14,343 nucleotides of DNA from an uncultured Parabacteroides sp. (GTDB taxonomy: Bacteria; Bacteroidota; Bacteroidia; Bacteroidales; Tannerellaceae), in the NCBI GenBank assembly GCA_900552465.1, contig URZO01000101.1, forward strand, positions 1 through 14,343, read 5' to 3'. The first letter of the stretch is position 1; each line of letters begins with the position of its first letter. Below the pieces are notes generated by a model. The model worked only from the letters and a program-made list of their open reading frames with translations, was not told where the DNA came from and searched no databases. Made by a program: the position numbers and the translations under genes. This document shows, in pieces, positions 7,318 through 14,343 of this stretch.

Positions 7318-7335
7318 GTTTCAATATGTTGTAAC
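7318..7335. promoter_or_regulatory. Candidate antitoxin operator (imperfect 18-bp palindrome)
   Basis: GTTTCAATATGTTGTAAC equals its reverse complement at 14 of 18 positions, with outer GTT/AAC arms intact. It lies between the -7 box of the toxin operon and its -33 region, where binding of the XRE antitoxin would block RNA polymerase. The role is inferred from position and symmetry. Confidence 0.4.
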
Positions 7336-7367
7336 TTTTAATCCGGATTTTATGTCTCTACTTCTGA

Positions 7368-7386
7368 TTAACGTTGCAGACGTTAA
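7368..7386. repeat. Inverted repeat upstream of ppk1
   Basis: TTAACGT (7368-7374) and ACGTTAA (7380-7386) are perfect 7-bp arms around TGCAG. It lies 72 bp before the ppk1 ATG. There is no following T-run on either strand, so a protein-binding site is more likely than a terminator. A 10-bp palindrome AATCCGGATT lies nearby at 7340-7349. Confidence 0.4.
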
Positions 7387-7458
7387 AAAATAGGTTTCAA
7401 ATTGCATCATTTTATCTCACAAAAGTATTTATATTTACCGACCGAAGATAATAATACG

Positions 7459-9528
7459 ATGGAGAATTTACATAAATACTTCAAACGGGATATCAGTTGG
7501 CTGTCTTTCAACTATCGCGTTTTGCTGGAGGCGGAAGATGATGCGCTGCCTATCTATGAGCGTATCAAGTTTCTTTCTATCTATTCGTCCAATCTCGAAG
7601 AGTTCTACGAGATAAGGGTTGCCGAGCACCGGGGCGTGATCATGAAAAAGAATTTCACCGATGAGAGCGGCGCCGAAGCAGAAGAGACATTGGCCGAAAT
7701 AACCGAAGAGGTGAACCGCCAGCAACGGGAATATTACCGTATCTTTTCAAAAGTATTGCAGGAACTGAACCGGCAGGATATCTATCTGTACCAGGACAGC
7801 AAGCCGGAACCCTTTCACGAAGAGTTTGTGCACAACTTCTTTAACGAAGAGGTCTTTCCCTTCCTTTCGCCAGTGATGATACAGGCGGGAGATATCCGTA
7901 CGTTCATACGCGATCGCCGTCTTTACCTGGTGATCCGGATGATCAAGAAGAGCAAGCGGATGACGGAGCCGGATTACGTGCCTGAGTATTATTATGCCTT
8001 GATGAAGATCCCGTATGCGAAAGTTCCCCGTTTTATCGAACTGCCGTCGCATGAAGGGAAATATTATATCATGTTTATCGACGATATTATCCGGGCTAAC
8101 CTGTCCAGCATCTTTCCGGGTTATGTGGTGGAAAGCTGTTATAGTATCAAGATCTCGCGGGATGCGGATATTTACCTGGACGACGAGAAAGGCGGCAATA
8201 TCGTGGAGAACATCCGGAAGAAGGTGAAGAAACGCAAGATAGGCGCCTTGAGCCGCTTTATGTACGACAGCAACATGCCAGACGACTTTCTGGCGTTTGT
8301 CTGCAACGCTTTCGGTATTACGGCGGACGACCTGGTTCTGGGCGGCCGTTACAACAACCTGCAGGACCTGATCAAGCTGCCGAACCCGAAGGGGAAGGAG
8401 TTGGAGCAGGAGATCCCGTCTCCGATGCGCGTACCGTTCTTGGACGAGATGGGTTCGGTCTTCCGGGCGGTGAAGAAACGGGACATATTGTTGCATTTTC
8501 CCTACCAGTCTTTTGATTACCTGATCCGTTTCCTGATGGAAGCGGCGTTTGATCCGAAGGTAGACGAGATAAAGATTACGCAATACCGCGTGGCGGAAAA
8601 TTCGGCAGTCATCAATACGCTGATCAGTGCCGCCCAGAACGGAAAGAAAGTAACCGTCTTTGTCGAGTTGAAAGCCCGCTTCGACGAAGAGAACAACATG
8701 AGCACGGCCGAGCGGATGGAGCAGGCGGGTATCCGCATCATCTATAGCATCCCCGGCCTGAAAGTACATGCGAAAGTAGCCGTTATCCTGCGCAAAGATA
8801 CGGACGACGGTATTAAGCGGCGCGATTTTGCCTACCTGAGCACAGGCAACTTTAATGAAAAGACGGCGCGTATCTATTCCGATATGGCGTTGCTGACCTC
8901 AGATGCGGAGATGATTAAGGACATCAACAAGGTGTTTGCCGTCCTGGAAGGGAAGCTGCATGAGCCGACGTTCCGTCATCTGCTCGTTGCCCGTTTTAAT
9001 ATGGTACCGGAGCTGACGCGGATGATCCACCGGGAGATCGAGCATGTCAAGGCCGGTCGCAAAGGTCGCATCGTGTTGAAGATGAACGGACTGCATGACC
9101 AGCACATGATTAATGAACTGTATGAGGCCAGCGAGAACGGGGTCGAGATTGACCTGATTGTCAGGGGTATCTGCTGCTTGGTTCCTAACCAGCCGTTCAG
9201 CCGGAATATCCGGATTACCCGTATTGTGGATATGTTCCTGGAACATTCGCGTATCTGGTATTTCTATAATGACGGGCAGGAAGACCTGTTCCTGACTTCC
9301 GCCGACTGGATGCGCCGTAACCTGAACCGTCGTATCGAAACGGCTTTCCCGATATTGGATTCGGAGATAAAGGAGGACATTATCCATATTTTGCAGATAC
9401 AGATGCAGGATAATGTCAAGGCTTGCCTGATAGACGAACAGTTGCGCAACAACTTCAAGCGTGATGACAAACCGGAGAAGGTGCGTGCCCAACTGGCTAT
9501 TTATGAATACTTGAAAAATAAGATGTAG
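7459..9528 (+). CDS. ppk1: Polyphosphate kinase 1
   Basis: This 689-residue enzyme reversibly polymerises the terminal phosphate of ATP into inorganic polyphosphate. The start RDISWLSFNYRVL and SSNLEEFYEIRV are the typical PPK1 N-domain. The phospholipase D-like catalytic halves carry H437 in KVHAK (the phosphorylated histidine, E. coli H435) and H596 in EHSRIWYF (E. coli H592), with LSTGNFNEKTA between them. Length agrees with the family from ATG 7459. The in-frame TTG at 7402 would add 19 residues with no similarity to the family and is rejected. The gene lies downstream of a divergent toxin-antitoxin promoter. TATATTTA at 7430-7437 is a one-mismatch -7 candidate. The next gene follows after 5 bp. 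Confidence 0.97.
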   Translation: MENLHKYFKRDISWLSFNYRVLLEAEDDALPIYERIKFLSIYSSNLEEFYEIRVAEHRGVIMKKNFTDESGAEAEETLAEITEEVNRQQREYYRIFSKVLQELNRQDIYLYQDSKPEPFHEEFVHNFFNEEVFPFLSPVMIQAGDIRTFIRDRRLYLVIRMIKKSKRMTEPDYVPEYYYALMKIPYAKVPRFIELPSHEGKYYIMFIDDIIRANLSSIFPGYVVESCYSIKISRDADIYLDDEKGGNIVENIRKKVKKRKIGALSRFMYDSNMPDDFLAFVCNAFGITADDLVLGGRYNNLQDLIKLPNPKGKELEQEIPSPMRVPFLDEMGSVFRAVKKRDILLHFPYQSFDYLIRFLMEAAFDPKVDEIKITQYRVAENSAVINTLISAAQNGKKVTVFVELKARFDEENNMSTAERMEQAGIRIIYSIPGLKVHAKVAVILRKDTDDGIKRRDFAYLSTGNFNEKTARIYSDMALLTSDAEMIKDINKVFAVLEGKLHEPTFRHLLVARFNMVPELTRMIHREIEHVKAGRKGRIVLKMNGLHDQHMINELYEASENGVEIDLIVRGICCLVPNQPFSRNIRITRIVDMFLEHSRIWYFYNDGQEDLFLTSADWMRRNLNRRIETAFPILDSEIKEDIIHILQIQMQDNVKACLIDEQLRNNFKRDDKPEKVRAQLAIYEYLKNKM

Positions 9529-9533
9529 GCGGT

Positions 9534-10178
9534 ATGGATATGTCTTCTTCCTGGACGTTCGTCCTGTTTAGTTTGGGTTGTGTTGCGCTGATAGCGGGCG
9601 CTTTGCTCGGTTTCCTGATCGGACGGCGGACGGGGAGCCGGCAGGAACGTTTCCGGCAGATCAAGGAAAAGATGAAGCGGAATAAGGCCATGCTCTGCCG
9701 GCAACAAAAGGAACGCTACGAATATGCCCGGCAAGTAAAGCGGTTGGAAGAAGAACTGCAACATCTGACAACCGAGTCCGAACAGTATCGTGAACGGATG
9801 TCCGATCTCGAATTTTACCAGCAGAAGCTGCGCGCAAGCGAACGGATCGACCTGGCCGATGCGAATGTCCTGTCTATGCTGATCCAGCTGAAGGAAGACC
9901 CCCTCCACACCAATCTGACCCGCACCGAATGGAACGAGATACTGCATTATACGGATATGCTCTTTAATCATATCCTGACCGACTTAAAAGAGAAGCAGGG
10001 GATCACCCGCCACGAACAGGAAATCTGCTGTCTTGTCAAATGGAACTTTTCCCGGAAGGAACAATTGGCCGTTTTCAACAATACCACCGATGCCCTGACC
10101 AAGTCGAAAAACCGCTTGAAGAAGAAGCTACAATTGGATGAAAAGACCGATCTGGACCAGTTTATCCGTTTATATTAG
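9534..10178 (+). CDS. Membrane-anchored coiled-coil protein with LuxR-like C-terminal HTH
   Basis: I cannot name this 214-residue protein. A single transmembrane segment (about 7-30) ends in a basic RRTGSR stop-transfer. A highly charged coiled coil follows at about 38-105 (RQVKRLEEELQHLTTESEQ). The C-terminal 157-214 begins ITRHEQEICCLVKWNFSRKEQ and continues TTDALTKSKNRLKKKLQL. This resembles the LuxR-type DNA-binding helix-turn-helix found at the end of many Bacteroidetes sensor regulators, though the usual TPR and extracellular sensing parts are absent. A membrane-tethered DNA-binding protein is the simplest reading; a structural role is possible. It starts 5 bp after the ppk1 stop, so co-transcription with polyphosphate kinase is very likely. 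M1 and M3 are both plausible starts. Confidence 0.8.
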   Translation: MDMSSSWTFVLFSLGCVALIAGALLGFLIGRRTGSRQERFRQIKEKMKRNKAMLCRQQKERYEYARQVKRLEEELQHLTTESEQYRERMSDLEFYQQKLRASERIDLADANVLSMLIQLKEDPLHTNLTRTEWNEILHYTDMLFNHILTDLKEKQGITRHEQEICCLVKWNFSRKEQLAVFNNTTDALTKSKNRLKKKLQLDEKTDLDQFIRLY

Positions 10179-10204
10179 TTGTAAAAAGGCAATCCGATTG
10201 TCCG

Positions 10205-10230
10205 CCATATTGTGTGTCTGATATGGTTTT
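10205..10230 (+). terminator. Weak candidate terminator after the ppk1 operon
   Basis: CCATAT (10205-10210) and ATATGG (10221-10226) form a perfect 6-bp stem with a 10-base loop, followed directly by TTTT. It lies 26 bp past the stop of the HTH gene. The short, AT-containing stem makes this only moderately convincing. Confidence 0.4.
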
Positions 10231-10316
10231 GAAGAGCTTATCTTTTTGTTTATCAGTTGTTTATTTGCTTGTTTGTTTGTCCGGTATCGTTTCTTCCTCT
10301 TCTTAAATCATCTCTC

Positions 10317-10324
10317 TACCTTTG
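10317..10324 (+). promoter_or_regulatory. -7 promoter box for the DUF4837-permease operon
   Basis: TACCTTTG matches TAnnTTTG exactly. No good TTTG is visible at the -33 position. It would give a leader of about 40 bases, containing a real Shine-Dalgarno, AGGAG at 10359-10363, 8 bp before the ATG at 10372. Such strong ribosome binding sites are rare in this window. Confidence 0.55.
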
Positions 10325-10371
10325 CTCCGTGTGAATTTAGTTTTTAAGAAAACCTGATAGGAGATAATAGT

Positions 10372-11373
10372 ATGAGAACACAATCTTTAATAATCGTGAT
10401 CTTGCTCGTGCTGATAGGCGGGACGGCGTGTAACCGGTCATCAAAGCCGAAACAGTCCATTTTCATGAAACGAGCAACCGGATTTGCATACGAAGTTCTG
10501 GTCGTAATGGACAAAGATACATGGAAGGGAGAAGCCGGACGATTGTTGTATGGTCAGTTGACGGCTTCTATTCCGGGACTGCCGCAGAACGAACCGACCA
10601 TGCGGGTGACGTATGCCGAACCGTCGCAGTTTGACGGCCTGTTGCGTTACGTCCGCAATATTATGGTAGTCCGGGTTAATTCGTCCCAATATACGAAAGT
10701 ATCGGTCAATAAAGAGAAGGATCTATGGGCAACCGGACAGGAAGTCGTCACGTTGAACGCCCCTTCCTCTCAACAGTTGATGGAGTATCTGACGGAACAC
10801 GGGACTTCATTGGTCGCTTATCTGGAGGGAAAGGAGCGTGAACGGGCTGCCGGTTATCTCGAGAGCGCACATAGCGCTTGGGTGAACGAGAAGGTGAAGG
10901 ATCGTTTTAATGCCAGTTTATATGTGCCGGAAGAGATGTGTTCCTATAAGGATACGACGGATTTCTTTTGGGTGACGGATCATGGCAGGCAGGGGCGAAC
11001 CGATCTGATTGTCTACAGTTTTCCTTATATCAGCGACCGGACGTTTACATTGGATTATCTTGTGTCGATGCGCGATTCCATTTTAGGAGAGCAGATACCG
11101 GGCGCTTTCCCTAATTCCTATATGACGACGGTCAAACGTCTTCCTCCTTCTTACGAGGCGATCAACCGGAACGGTGAATATTGCGGCGTAGTGAGAGGTT
11201 TGTGGGAACTGGAAGGCGATATGATGGGCGGCCCGTTCGTAAGCCATGCCTACCTGGACAAAAAGAACCAACGTGTCGTCGTGGCGGAAACCTTCGTCTA
11301 TGCCCCGAATACGAAAAAGGCCAAACTGCTTCGGCGCGGGGAGGCGGCGCTCTATACGTTCAAGTTTAATTGA
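10372..11373 (+). CDS. DUF4837 family lipoprotein
   Basis: This 333-residue protein has a lipoprotein signal: the hydrophobic segment LIIVILLVLIGGTA ends at C20, followed by N21, which fits lipid attachment and export to the envelope. The mature region contains YEVLVVMDKDTWKGEAG, FWVTDHGRQGRTDLIVYSFPY and a C-terminal GLWELEGDMMGGPFVSHAY. These features match DUF4837, a Bacteroidetes family of unknown function, as I recall it. It is complete. The ABC permease gene follows 46 bp later on the same strand with no terminator between, so the two are probably co-transcribed; a functional link between them is inference only. Confidence 0.87.
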   Translation: MRTQSLIIVILLVLIGGTACNRSSKPKQSIFMKRATGFAYEVLVVMDKDTWKGEAGRLLYGQLTASIPGLPQNEPTMRVTYAEPSQFDGLLRYVRNIMVVRVNSSQYTKVSVNKEKDLWATGQEVVTLNAPSSQQLMEYLTEHGTSLVAYLEGKERERAAGYLESAHSAWVNEKVKDRFNASLYVPEEMCSYKDTTDFFWVTDHGRQGRTDLIVYSFPYISDRTFTLDYLVSMRDSILGEQIPGAFPNSYMTTVKRLPPSYEAINRNGEYCGVVRGLWELEGDMMGGPFVSHAYLDKKNQRVVVAETFVYAPNTKKAKLLRRGEAALYTFKFN

Positions 11374-11419
11374 TAGCTTGATTCTGATGGAATAACCTTG
11401 TTTAAATCAGTGTATTATT

Positions 11420-13786
11420 ATGGTTGTACATTACCTTAAAATCGCTTTCCGCAATATGTGGAAATACAAGACACAGTCGTTTACCGGTATTTTCGGGTTA
11501 GCTTTCGGACTGGCCTGTTTCGTCCCTGCACTCTATTGGATGCATTACGAAACCTCTTACGACAGTTTCTATCCCGATGCAGAACATATTTACCGCGTCC
11601 ATACCGTAGAAAAACAATCGGGGAAAGTGAATAAAGTCGCATCGAAGATTATGGAAAAGAAGATGCGTGAACAGTTTCCGGCAGTGGAAGCGTCTACCTG
11701 CCTTATGAGCGGTAAGGAAAACTGCCGTACCGAAGAAATACCGCACGTCCGGATGGACATGCTTTATGCCGACAATACCTTTTTCAGCATTTTCCCGCAG
11801 ACGTTTCTCAGCGGAGATGCCGTGCAACCGTTGCAAGTTCTCAATAACATGATTCTTACGGAATCGATGGCCGTGCGTCTGTTTGGCGATGCGGACAAAG
11901 CGATTGGTCAGAAGGTGCAAAATACGATCAGGGCGGATTGGCCGCCTTACACGGTTACAGCCGTGATAAAAGACCTGCCGCCCAACAGTAACCTATTGTT
12001 TGATGCTATCATTAATCACGATATGCTGAAATCTTTCTCCGAGTTTCCGGAAGAGTCACAGTGGAAGATGTTCTTCATGGAGCTGTATGTGAAGTTCAAT
12101 CCCCATGCGAACACAGGAGAAATAGCTGAACAGTTGCGCGATCTCGCTTCGCGGCTGGGCACCAACCCCGATATCGAGTTGCGGATGCTTCCTATCGGCG
12201 ATGTCCGCCACAAACTGAATTCCGATGCGCCGTTTACTATGAACTTTATCGGGCTTTTTGTGGCGTCCGGGATCTTGTTGTTGTTTACGGCGATATTCAA
12301 CTTCCTGAATCTGCATCTCGACCTTTTCCGCCAACGTATCCGCGAGTTGCGCTTGCGTACGGTGCATGGAGCGTCGGGCGGGCAACTCATCCGGCAGATG
12401 ATGTTCGAATTAGTTTGTTCTATCCTTTTGGCTTTGCTTCCGGCTTGCTGTTTCGTTGTCATTGCCTGTCCGGTCTTTTCCGGTTTGCTTGGGATTGAGA
12501 TCGGGATGGTGCAGGTCGTTCTGCTGCTTGTCGTTTGCGGTATAGGGGTGATGGTGTTGATGATGTCCGTCGGTTCTATTCTTTTCTGGCGGTTGAGCCG
12601 GTTGGCTATGCGTCCCCGGTCGGAAGGACAGGCAACCGGTAGGCCGGCATTGCGGCGTATGGCTGTTTCCTTGCAACTTGTCGTCAGTGTAGTTTTTATT
12701 GTCGCAGCATTGGTCGTGATGATGCAAATGAGTTTTGTCAACCATAAAGATTTAGGGTTCGACCGTCGCGGAATCATACAGTTGTCCGGGTTTACAGATT
12801 ATTTGGGAAAAGTGGAGAAGGTCCTGATGCATGAGCTTATGGCTATCCCGCAAATCGAAAGCGTCACCGATGCCAGCTTCGAGCCTCAACATAAAGCGAG
12901 CCCCTTTACGACAGTCACCGATGTGGATTGGCCGGGAAAACCGGTATCCGAAAAGCCGGCTTTTAACCTACTCTTTACCGACAGCCGGTTTGCCGAGACA
13001 TTCGGATTGGAAATGCTTATGGGGGAATGGTGGGACGAAGGTCAAACCAAGAAGATTGTCCTCAACGAAGAAGCTGTCCGGGTGATGGAACTTAGCGAAC
13101 CGGTGGGCTCCATTGTCCGTATGCCCTCTTTTGAAGATAATTCTATGATGGAGAATTACGAAGTAGCGGGTGTGGTTCGTGATTTCCACACGCTGTCGCT
13201 CCGTAACCGCATCAGTCCGACTTTCTTCGTGCAATCTCCGATGCTCTATAATACCTTGTATCTCCACGTCACGCCCGGCCAGGAGATGGAGGTGATACGG
13301 CGGGTCACCGCTATGCTTCCCAATATCGATGCAACGTTGGTCGATGCCCACCTGACACCGATAAGCGAGTTGTACGACCGTCTCAACCAATCTGAGCAGG
13401 CAGGTTTGAAAATGTTTTCCGTCTTGGCGGTCGTCTGCCTGCAGATCTCCTTGTTCGGCATTTATGCCGTAGCCGCTGCAACTTCCCGGCGTCGCCGTAA
13501 GGAGATCGCCATCCGTAAAGTGGTGGGTGCTGAGGTGAACAGCATTGTCCGCATGTTTTTCCGTGAATACACTTCGCTGGTTGTCTTTGCGGGTGTTGTT
13601 GCACTTCCGCTGGCCTACATTGCCATGAGCCGTTGGCTGCAAGGATATGCCTATCGCACGAATATCCCCTGGTGGCTACTGGCGGGAGTGATTACGGGTG
13701 TCGTAGTGGTGGTTCTACTGACAGTTCTGGGACAGGTATTGAAGGCCGCCAACAGCAATCCGGCGGAGGTGGTGAAGAGTGAGTGA
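11420..13786 (+). CDS. FtsX/MacB-type ABC transporter permease (duplicated, Bacteroidetes type)
   Basis: This 788-residue inner-membrane protein begins with the typical YLKIAFRNMWKYKTQSF. Two MacB/FtsX units are present, each with a periplasmic domain (about 43-270 and 436-655) and a transmembrane part (TM near 20-42, 275-298, 327-355, 360-395, 413-435, 660-690, 712-735, 750-778). The cytoplasmic coupling motif RQRIRELRLRTVHGASGGQL (about 303-322) is repeated near the C-terminus as RRRKEIAIRKVVGAEVNSI (about 689-707). Such permeases work with a separate ATPase in mechanotransmission-type export or lipoprotein and antimicrobial handling. No ATPase gene is in the window, so its partner and substrate are unknown. 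It ends in the conserved NPAEVVKSE. The last two-gene unit with DUF4837 may be an operon. Confidence 0.94.
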   Translation: MVVHYLKIAFRNMWKYKTQSFTGIFGLAFGLACFVPALYWMHYETSYDSFYPDAEHIYRVHTVEKQSGKVNKVASKIMEKKMREQFPAVEASTCLMSGKENCRTEEIPHVRMDMLYADNTFFSIFPQTFLSGDAVQPLQVLNNMILTESMAVRLFGDADKAIGQKVQNTIRADWPPYTVTAVIKDLPPNSNLLFDAIINHDMLKSFSEFPEESQWKMFFMELYVKFNPHANTGEIAEQLRDLASRLGTNPDIELRMLPIGDVRHKLNSDAPFTMNFIGLFVASGILLLFTAIFNFLNLHLDLFRQRIRELRLRTVHGASGGQLIRQMMFELVCSILLALLPACCFVVIACPVFSGLLGIEIGMVQVVLLLVVCGIGVMVLMMSVGSILFWRLSRLAMRPRSEGQATGRPALRRMAVSLQLVVSVVFIVAALVVMMQMSFVNHKDLGFDRRGIIQLSGFTDYLGKVEKVLMHELMAIPQIESVTDASFEPQHKASPFTTVTDVDWPGKPVSEKPAFNLLFTDSRFAETFGLEMLMGEWWDEGQTKKIVLNEEAVRVMELSEPVGSIVRMPSFEDNSMMENYEVAGVVRDFHTLSLRNRISPTFFVQSPMLYNTLYLHVTPGQEMEVIRRVTAMLPNIDATLVDAHLTPISELYDRLNQSEQAGLKMFSVLAVVCLQISLFGIYAVAAATSRRRRKEIAIRKVVGAEVNSIVRMFFREYTSLVVFAGVVALPLAYIAMSRWLQGYAYRTNIPWWLLAGVITGVVVVVLLTVLGQVLKAANSNPAEVVKSE

Positions 13787-13813
13787 GCAGCTGAATACTG
13801 TTTGTTATTTCAT

Positions 13814-13827
13814 ACGGTAAAAACCGT
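13814..13827 (+). terminator. Short hairpin after the permease gene
   Basis: ACGGT and ACCGT enclose an AAAA loop 27 bp past the permease stop. It is followed by TCAACCTTTC rather than a T-run, so termination is uncertain. Confidence 0.3.
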
Positions 13828-13875
13828 TCAACCTTTCATTTATCTTTCGTGCGCGTTGGTTTACAAAGCGTGTGC

Positions 13876-13916
13876 GGATGAAGGGCTCACGGTGGAAAGT
13901 TCAGTACCCTTCATCC
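13876..13916. repeat. 10-bp perfect inverted repeat, long hairpin
   Basis: GGATGAAGGG (13876-13885) and CCCTTCATCC (13907-13916) pair perfectly across a 21-base loop. There is no T-run on either side, so a structured RNA or dispersed repeat is as likely as a terminator. Confidence 0.55.
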
Positions 13917-13981
13917 TCTGTATGAATTATAAATCAAAGTGTATAAGGGAAAAAGTGAACAGTTGAAAGGTTTGGGAGTAA

Positions 13982-14002
13982 TGAATTATGAATTGTGAAT
14001 TA
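13982..14002 (+). repeat. Three tandem heptamers TGAATTR
   Basis: TGAATTA, TGAATTG and TGAATTA follow each other without a gap. A further TGAATTA-like heptamer begins at 13922 (atgaattat). Such AT-rich heptamer runs suggest a simple intergenic repeat. Confidence 0.6.
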
Positions 14003-14062
14003 ACTTTCCACTGAATCCGCTCCCGTCCTATAAAATATAGCCTTAAGGGTAAAAAATATACC

Positions 14063-14085
14063 CCCTGACCTGTCCGTCAACAGGG
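14063..14085 (+). repeat. Short hairpin CCCTG/CAGGG
   Basis: CCCTG (14063-14067) pairs with CAGGG (14081-14085) over a 13-base loop. It lies inside a wider inverted pair, ATAGCC at 14037-14042 and GGCTAT at 14113-14118. The stem is short and could be chance. Confidence 0.3.
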
Positions 14086-14127
14086 TGTAGGGTAGCAGCA
14101 AAAAGGGTATAGGCTATTTGGGAAAAG

Positions 14128-14202
14128 GTCGTATCCTTTCCGAAAAAAGGTCGGCACCTTTTTGGAAAGGGACGCCGGCCGCTTTTTAAAGGGATGCCGA
14201 CC
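14128..14202. repeat. Four-copy ~22-bp repeat, two direct then two inverted
   Basis: A degenerate unit beginning GGYCGKMNYCCYTTT and ending in an A-rich run occurs at 14128-14149 (+), 14150-14170 (+), 14180-14157 (-) and 14202-14181 (-). The second and third copies overlap because the unit's inner part is itself nearly palindromic. The outer inner-pair arms GGTCGGCA (14150-14157) and TGCCGACC (14195-14202) are perfect complements, and GCCGGC (14174-14179) lies at the centre. Confidence 0.55.
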
Positions 14203-14250
14203 GCATTGGGGAGAAAGGTGCACTTTTAAGAAGTTTTGAGCTATCCCGTT

Positions 14251-14268
14251 CCCGCGCTCCGACGCGGG
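14251..14268. repeat. GC-rich hairpin CCCGCG/CGCGGG
   Basis: CCCGCG (14251-14256) and CGCGGG (14263-14268) form a perfect 6-bp GC stem with loop CTCCGA. No T-run follows. ATCCCG at 14243-14248 could compete for pairing with CGGGAT at 14265-14270, so two exclusive folds are possible. Confidence 0.5.
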
Positions 14269-14343
14269 ATCGCATAATAGCCTGCCGCATCCTGAACCAT
14301 AAATGATGATTTACCAGTTTGTTTATATCGACCGTTGGTAACT

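Larger units (their letters stand above)
13787..14343. other. Gene-free, repeat-dense right end
   Basis: These 557 bp after the permease contain no credible gene on either strand. They hold, in order: a short hairpin at 13814-13827, a long hairpin at 13876-13916, longer-range inverted repeats (13830-13838 with 13964-13972; 13892-13901 with 14002-14011), a heptamer tandem at 13982-14002, a hairpin at 14063-14085, a four-copy repeat cluster at 14128-14202 and a GC-rich hairpin at 14251-14268. It could be a mosaic of dispersed repeats, a structured RNA or both. Confidence 0.6.

Noticed and set aside
7402..7458. In-frame TTG extension of ppk1 by 19 residues
   Set aside because: The added residues do not resemble a PPK1 N-terminus, whereas ATG 7459 begins directly with the conserved N-domain and gives the normal family length.
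7747..8769. 340-codon minus-strand open frame inside ppk1
   Set aside because: It is antisense to conserved PPK1 coding sequence; its composition, rich in H, D, Q, V and R, is typical of a shadow of this codon usage and no domain is visible.
12016..12777. 253-codon minus-strand open frame inside the ABC permease
   Set aside because: It is a shadow frame with low-complexity T/N/R/S-rich composition over a transmembrane-coding region and has no independent start signals.
11420..13786. Export system of the MacAB type
   Set aside because: No ATPase, periplasmic adaptor or outer-membrane channel gene is in the window, so only a lone permease can be claimed.
14303..14341. 12-codon ORF at the right edge (MMIYQFVYIDRW)
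   Set aside because: It is too short, has no ribosome binding site and ends at once; it could equally be part of a repeat.
13787..14343. CRISPR array in the repeat-dense tail
   Set aside because: The repeats are degenerate, contiguous or overlapping and occur in both orientations, with no spacers of regular length and no cas genes in the window.

Overview
The window looks like chromosomal DNA of a Bacteroidales bacterium. The grounds are a dipeptidyl peptidase IV whose catalytic numbering is within one residue of the Porphyromonas gingivalis enzyme, two Bacteroidetes-type orphan families (DUF4251 and DUF4837), FtsX-type permeases of the Bacteroidetes kind, and several promoters matching the Bacteroidetes -7 consensus TAnnTTTG. 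A Parabacteroides-like genus is my guess from general impression, not proven by any marker here. Most of the window is ordinary core-type genome rather than an island.

Layout. Bases 1-325 carry no convincing gene, only a perfect 20-bp palindrome at the left edge. A secreted DUF4251 protein (326-823, +) runs convergently into a TIGR01212/YhcC-type radical SAM gene (783-1739, -), with their 3' ends overlapping by 41 bp. A divergent region (1740-1931) separates this from a plus-strand block: dipeptidyl peptidase IV (1932-4106), lipoyl synthase lipA (4113-4958) and a polytopic membrane protein with a degenerate Nudix-like tail (5020-6141). That block ends by interlocking stop codons with a minus-strand block read from 7299 down: a HigB-like toxin, an overlapping HigA-like antitoxin, a candidate terminator, then a YfcE-type metallophosphoesterase.

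From 7459 the plus strand carries polyphosphate kinase ppk1 followed 5 bp later by a small membrane-anchored coiled-coil protein with a LuxR-like C-terminal helix-turn-helix. A terminator/promoter gap follows, then a DUF4837 lipoprotein and a duplicated FtsX/MacB-type ABC permease (11420-13786). The last 557 bp (13787-14343) hold no credible gene but are densely filled with inverted and tandem repeats.

No defence island, CRISPR array, prophage or new multi-gene system is visible. The observations most worth following are the structured repeat-rich tail, two minus-strand promoters whose -7 boxes sit only 4-5 bp before the start codon and so predict leaderless mRNAs, the toxin-antitoxin operator and terminator signals, and two uncharacterised membrane proteins (Nudix-like at 5020-6141, HTH-containing at 9534-10178). 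Three start codons were judged by eye: ppk1 was moved from TTG 7402 to ATG 7459, and the Nudix-like protein from TTG 4984 to ATG 5020.
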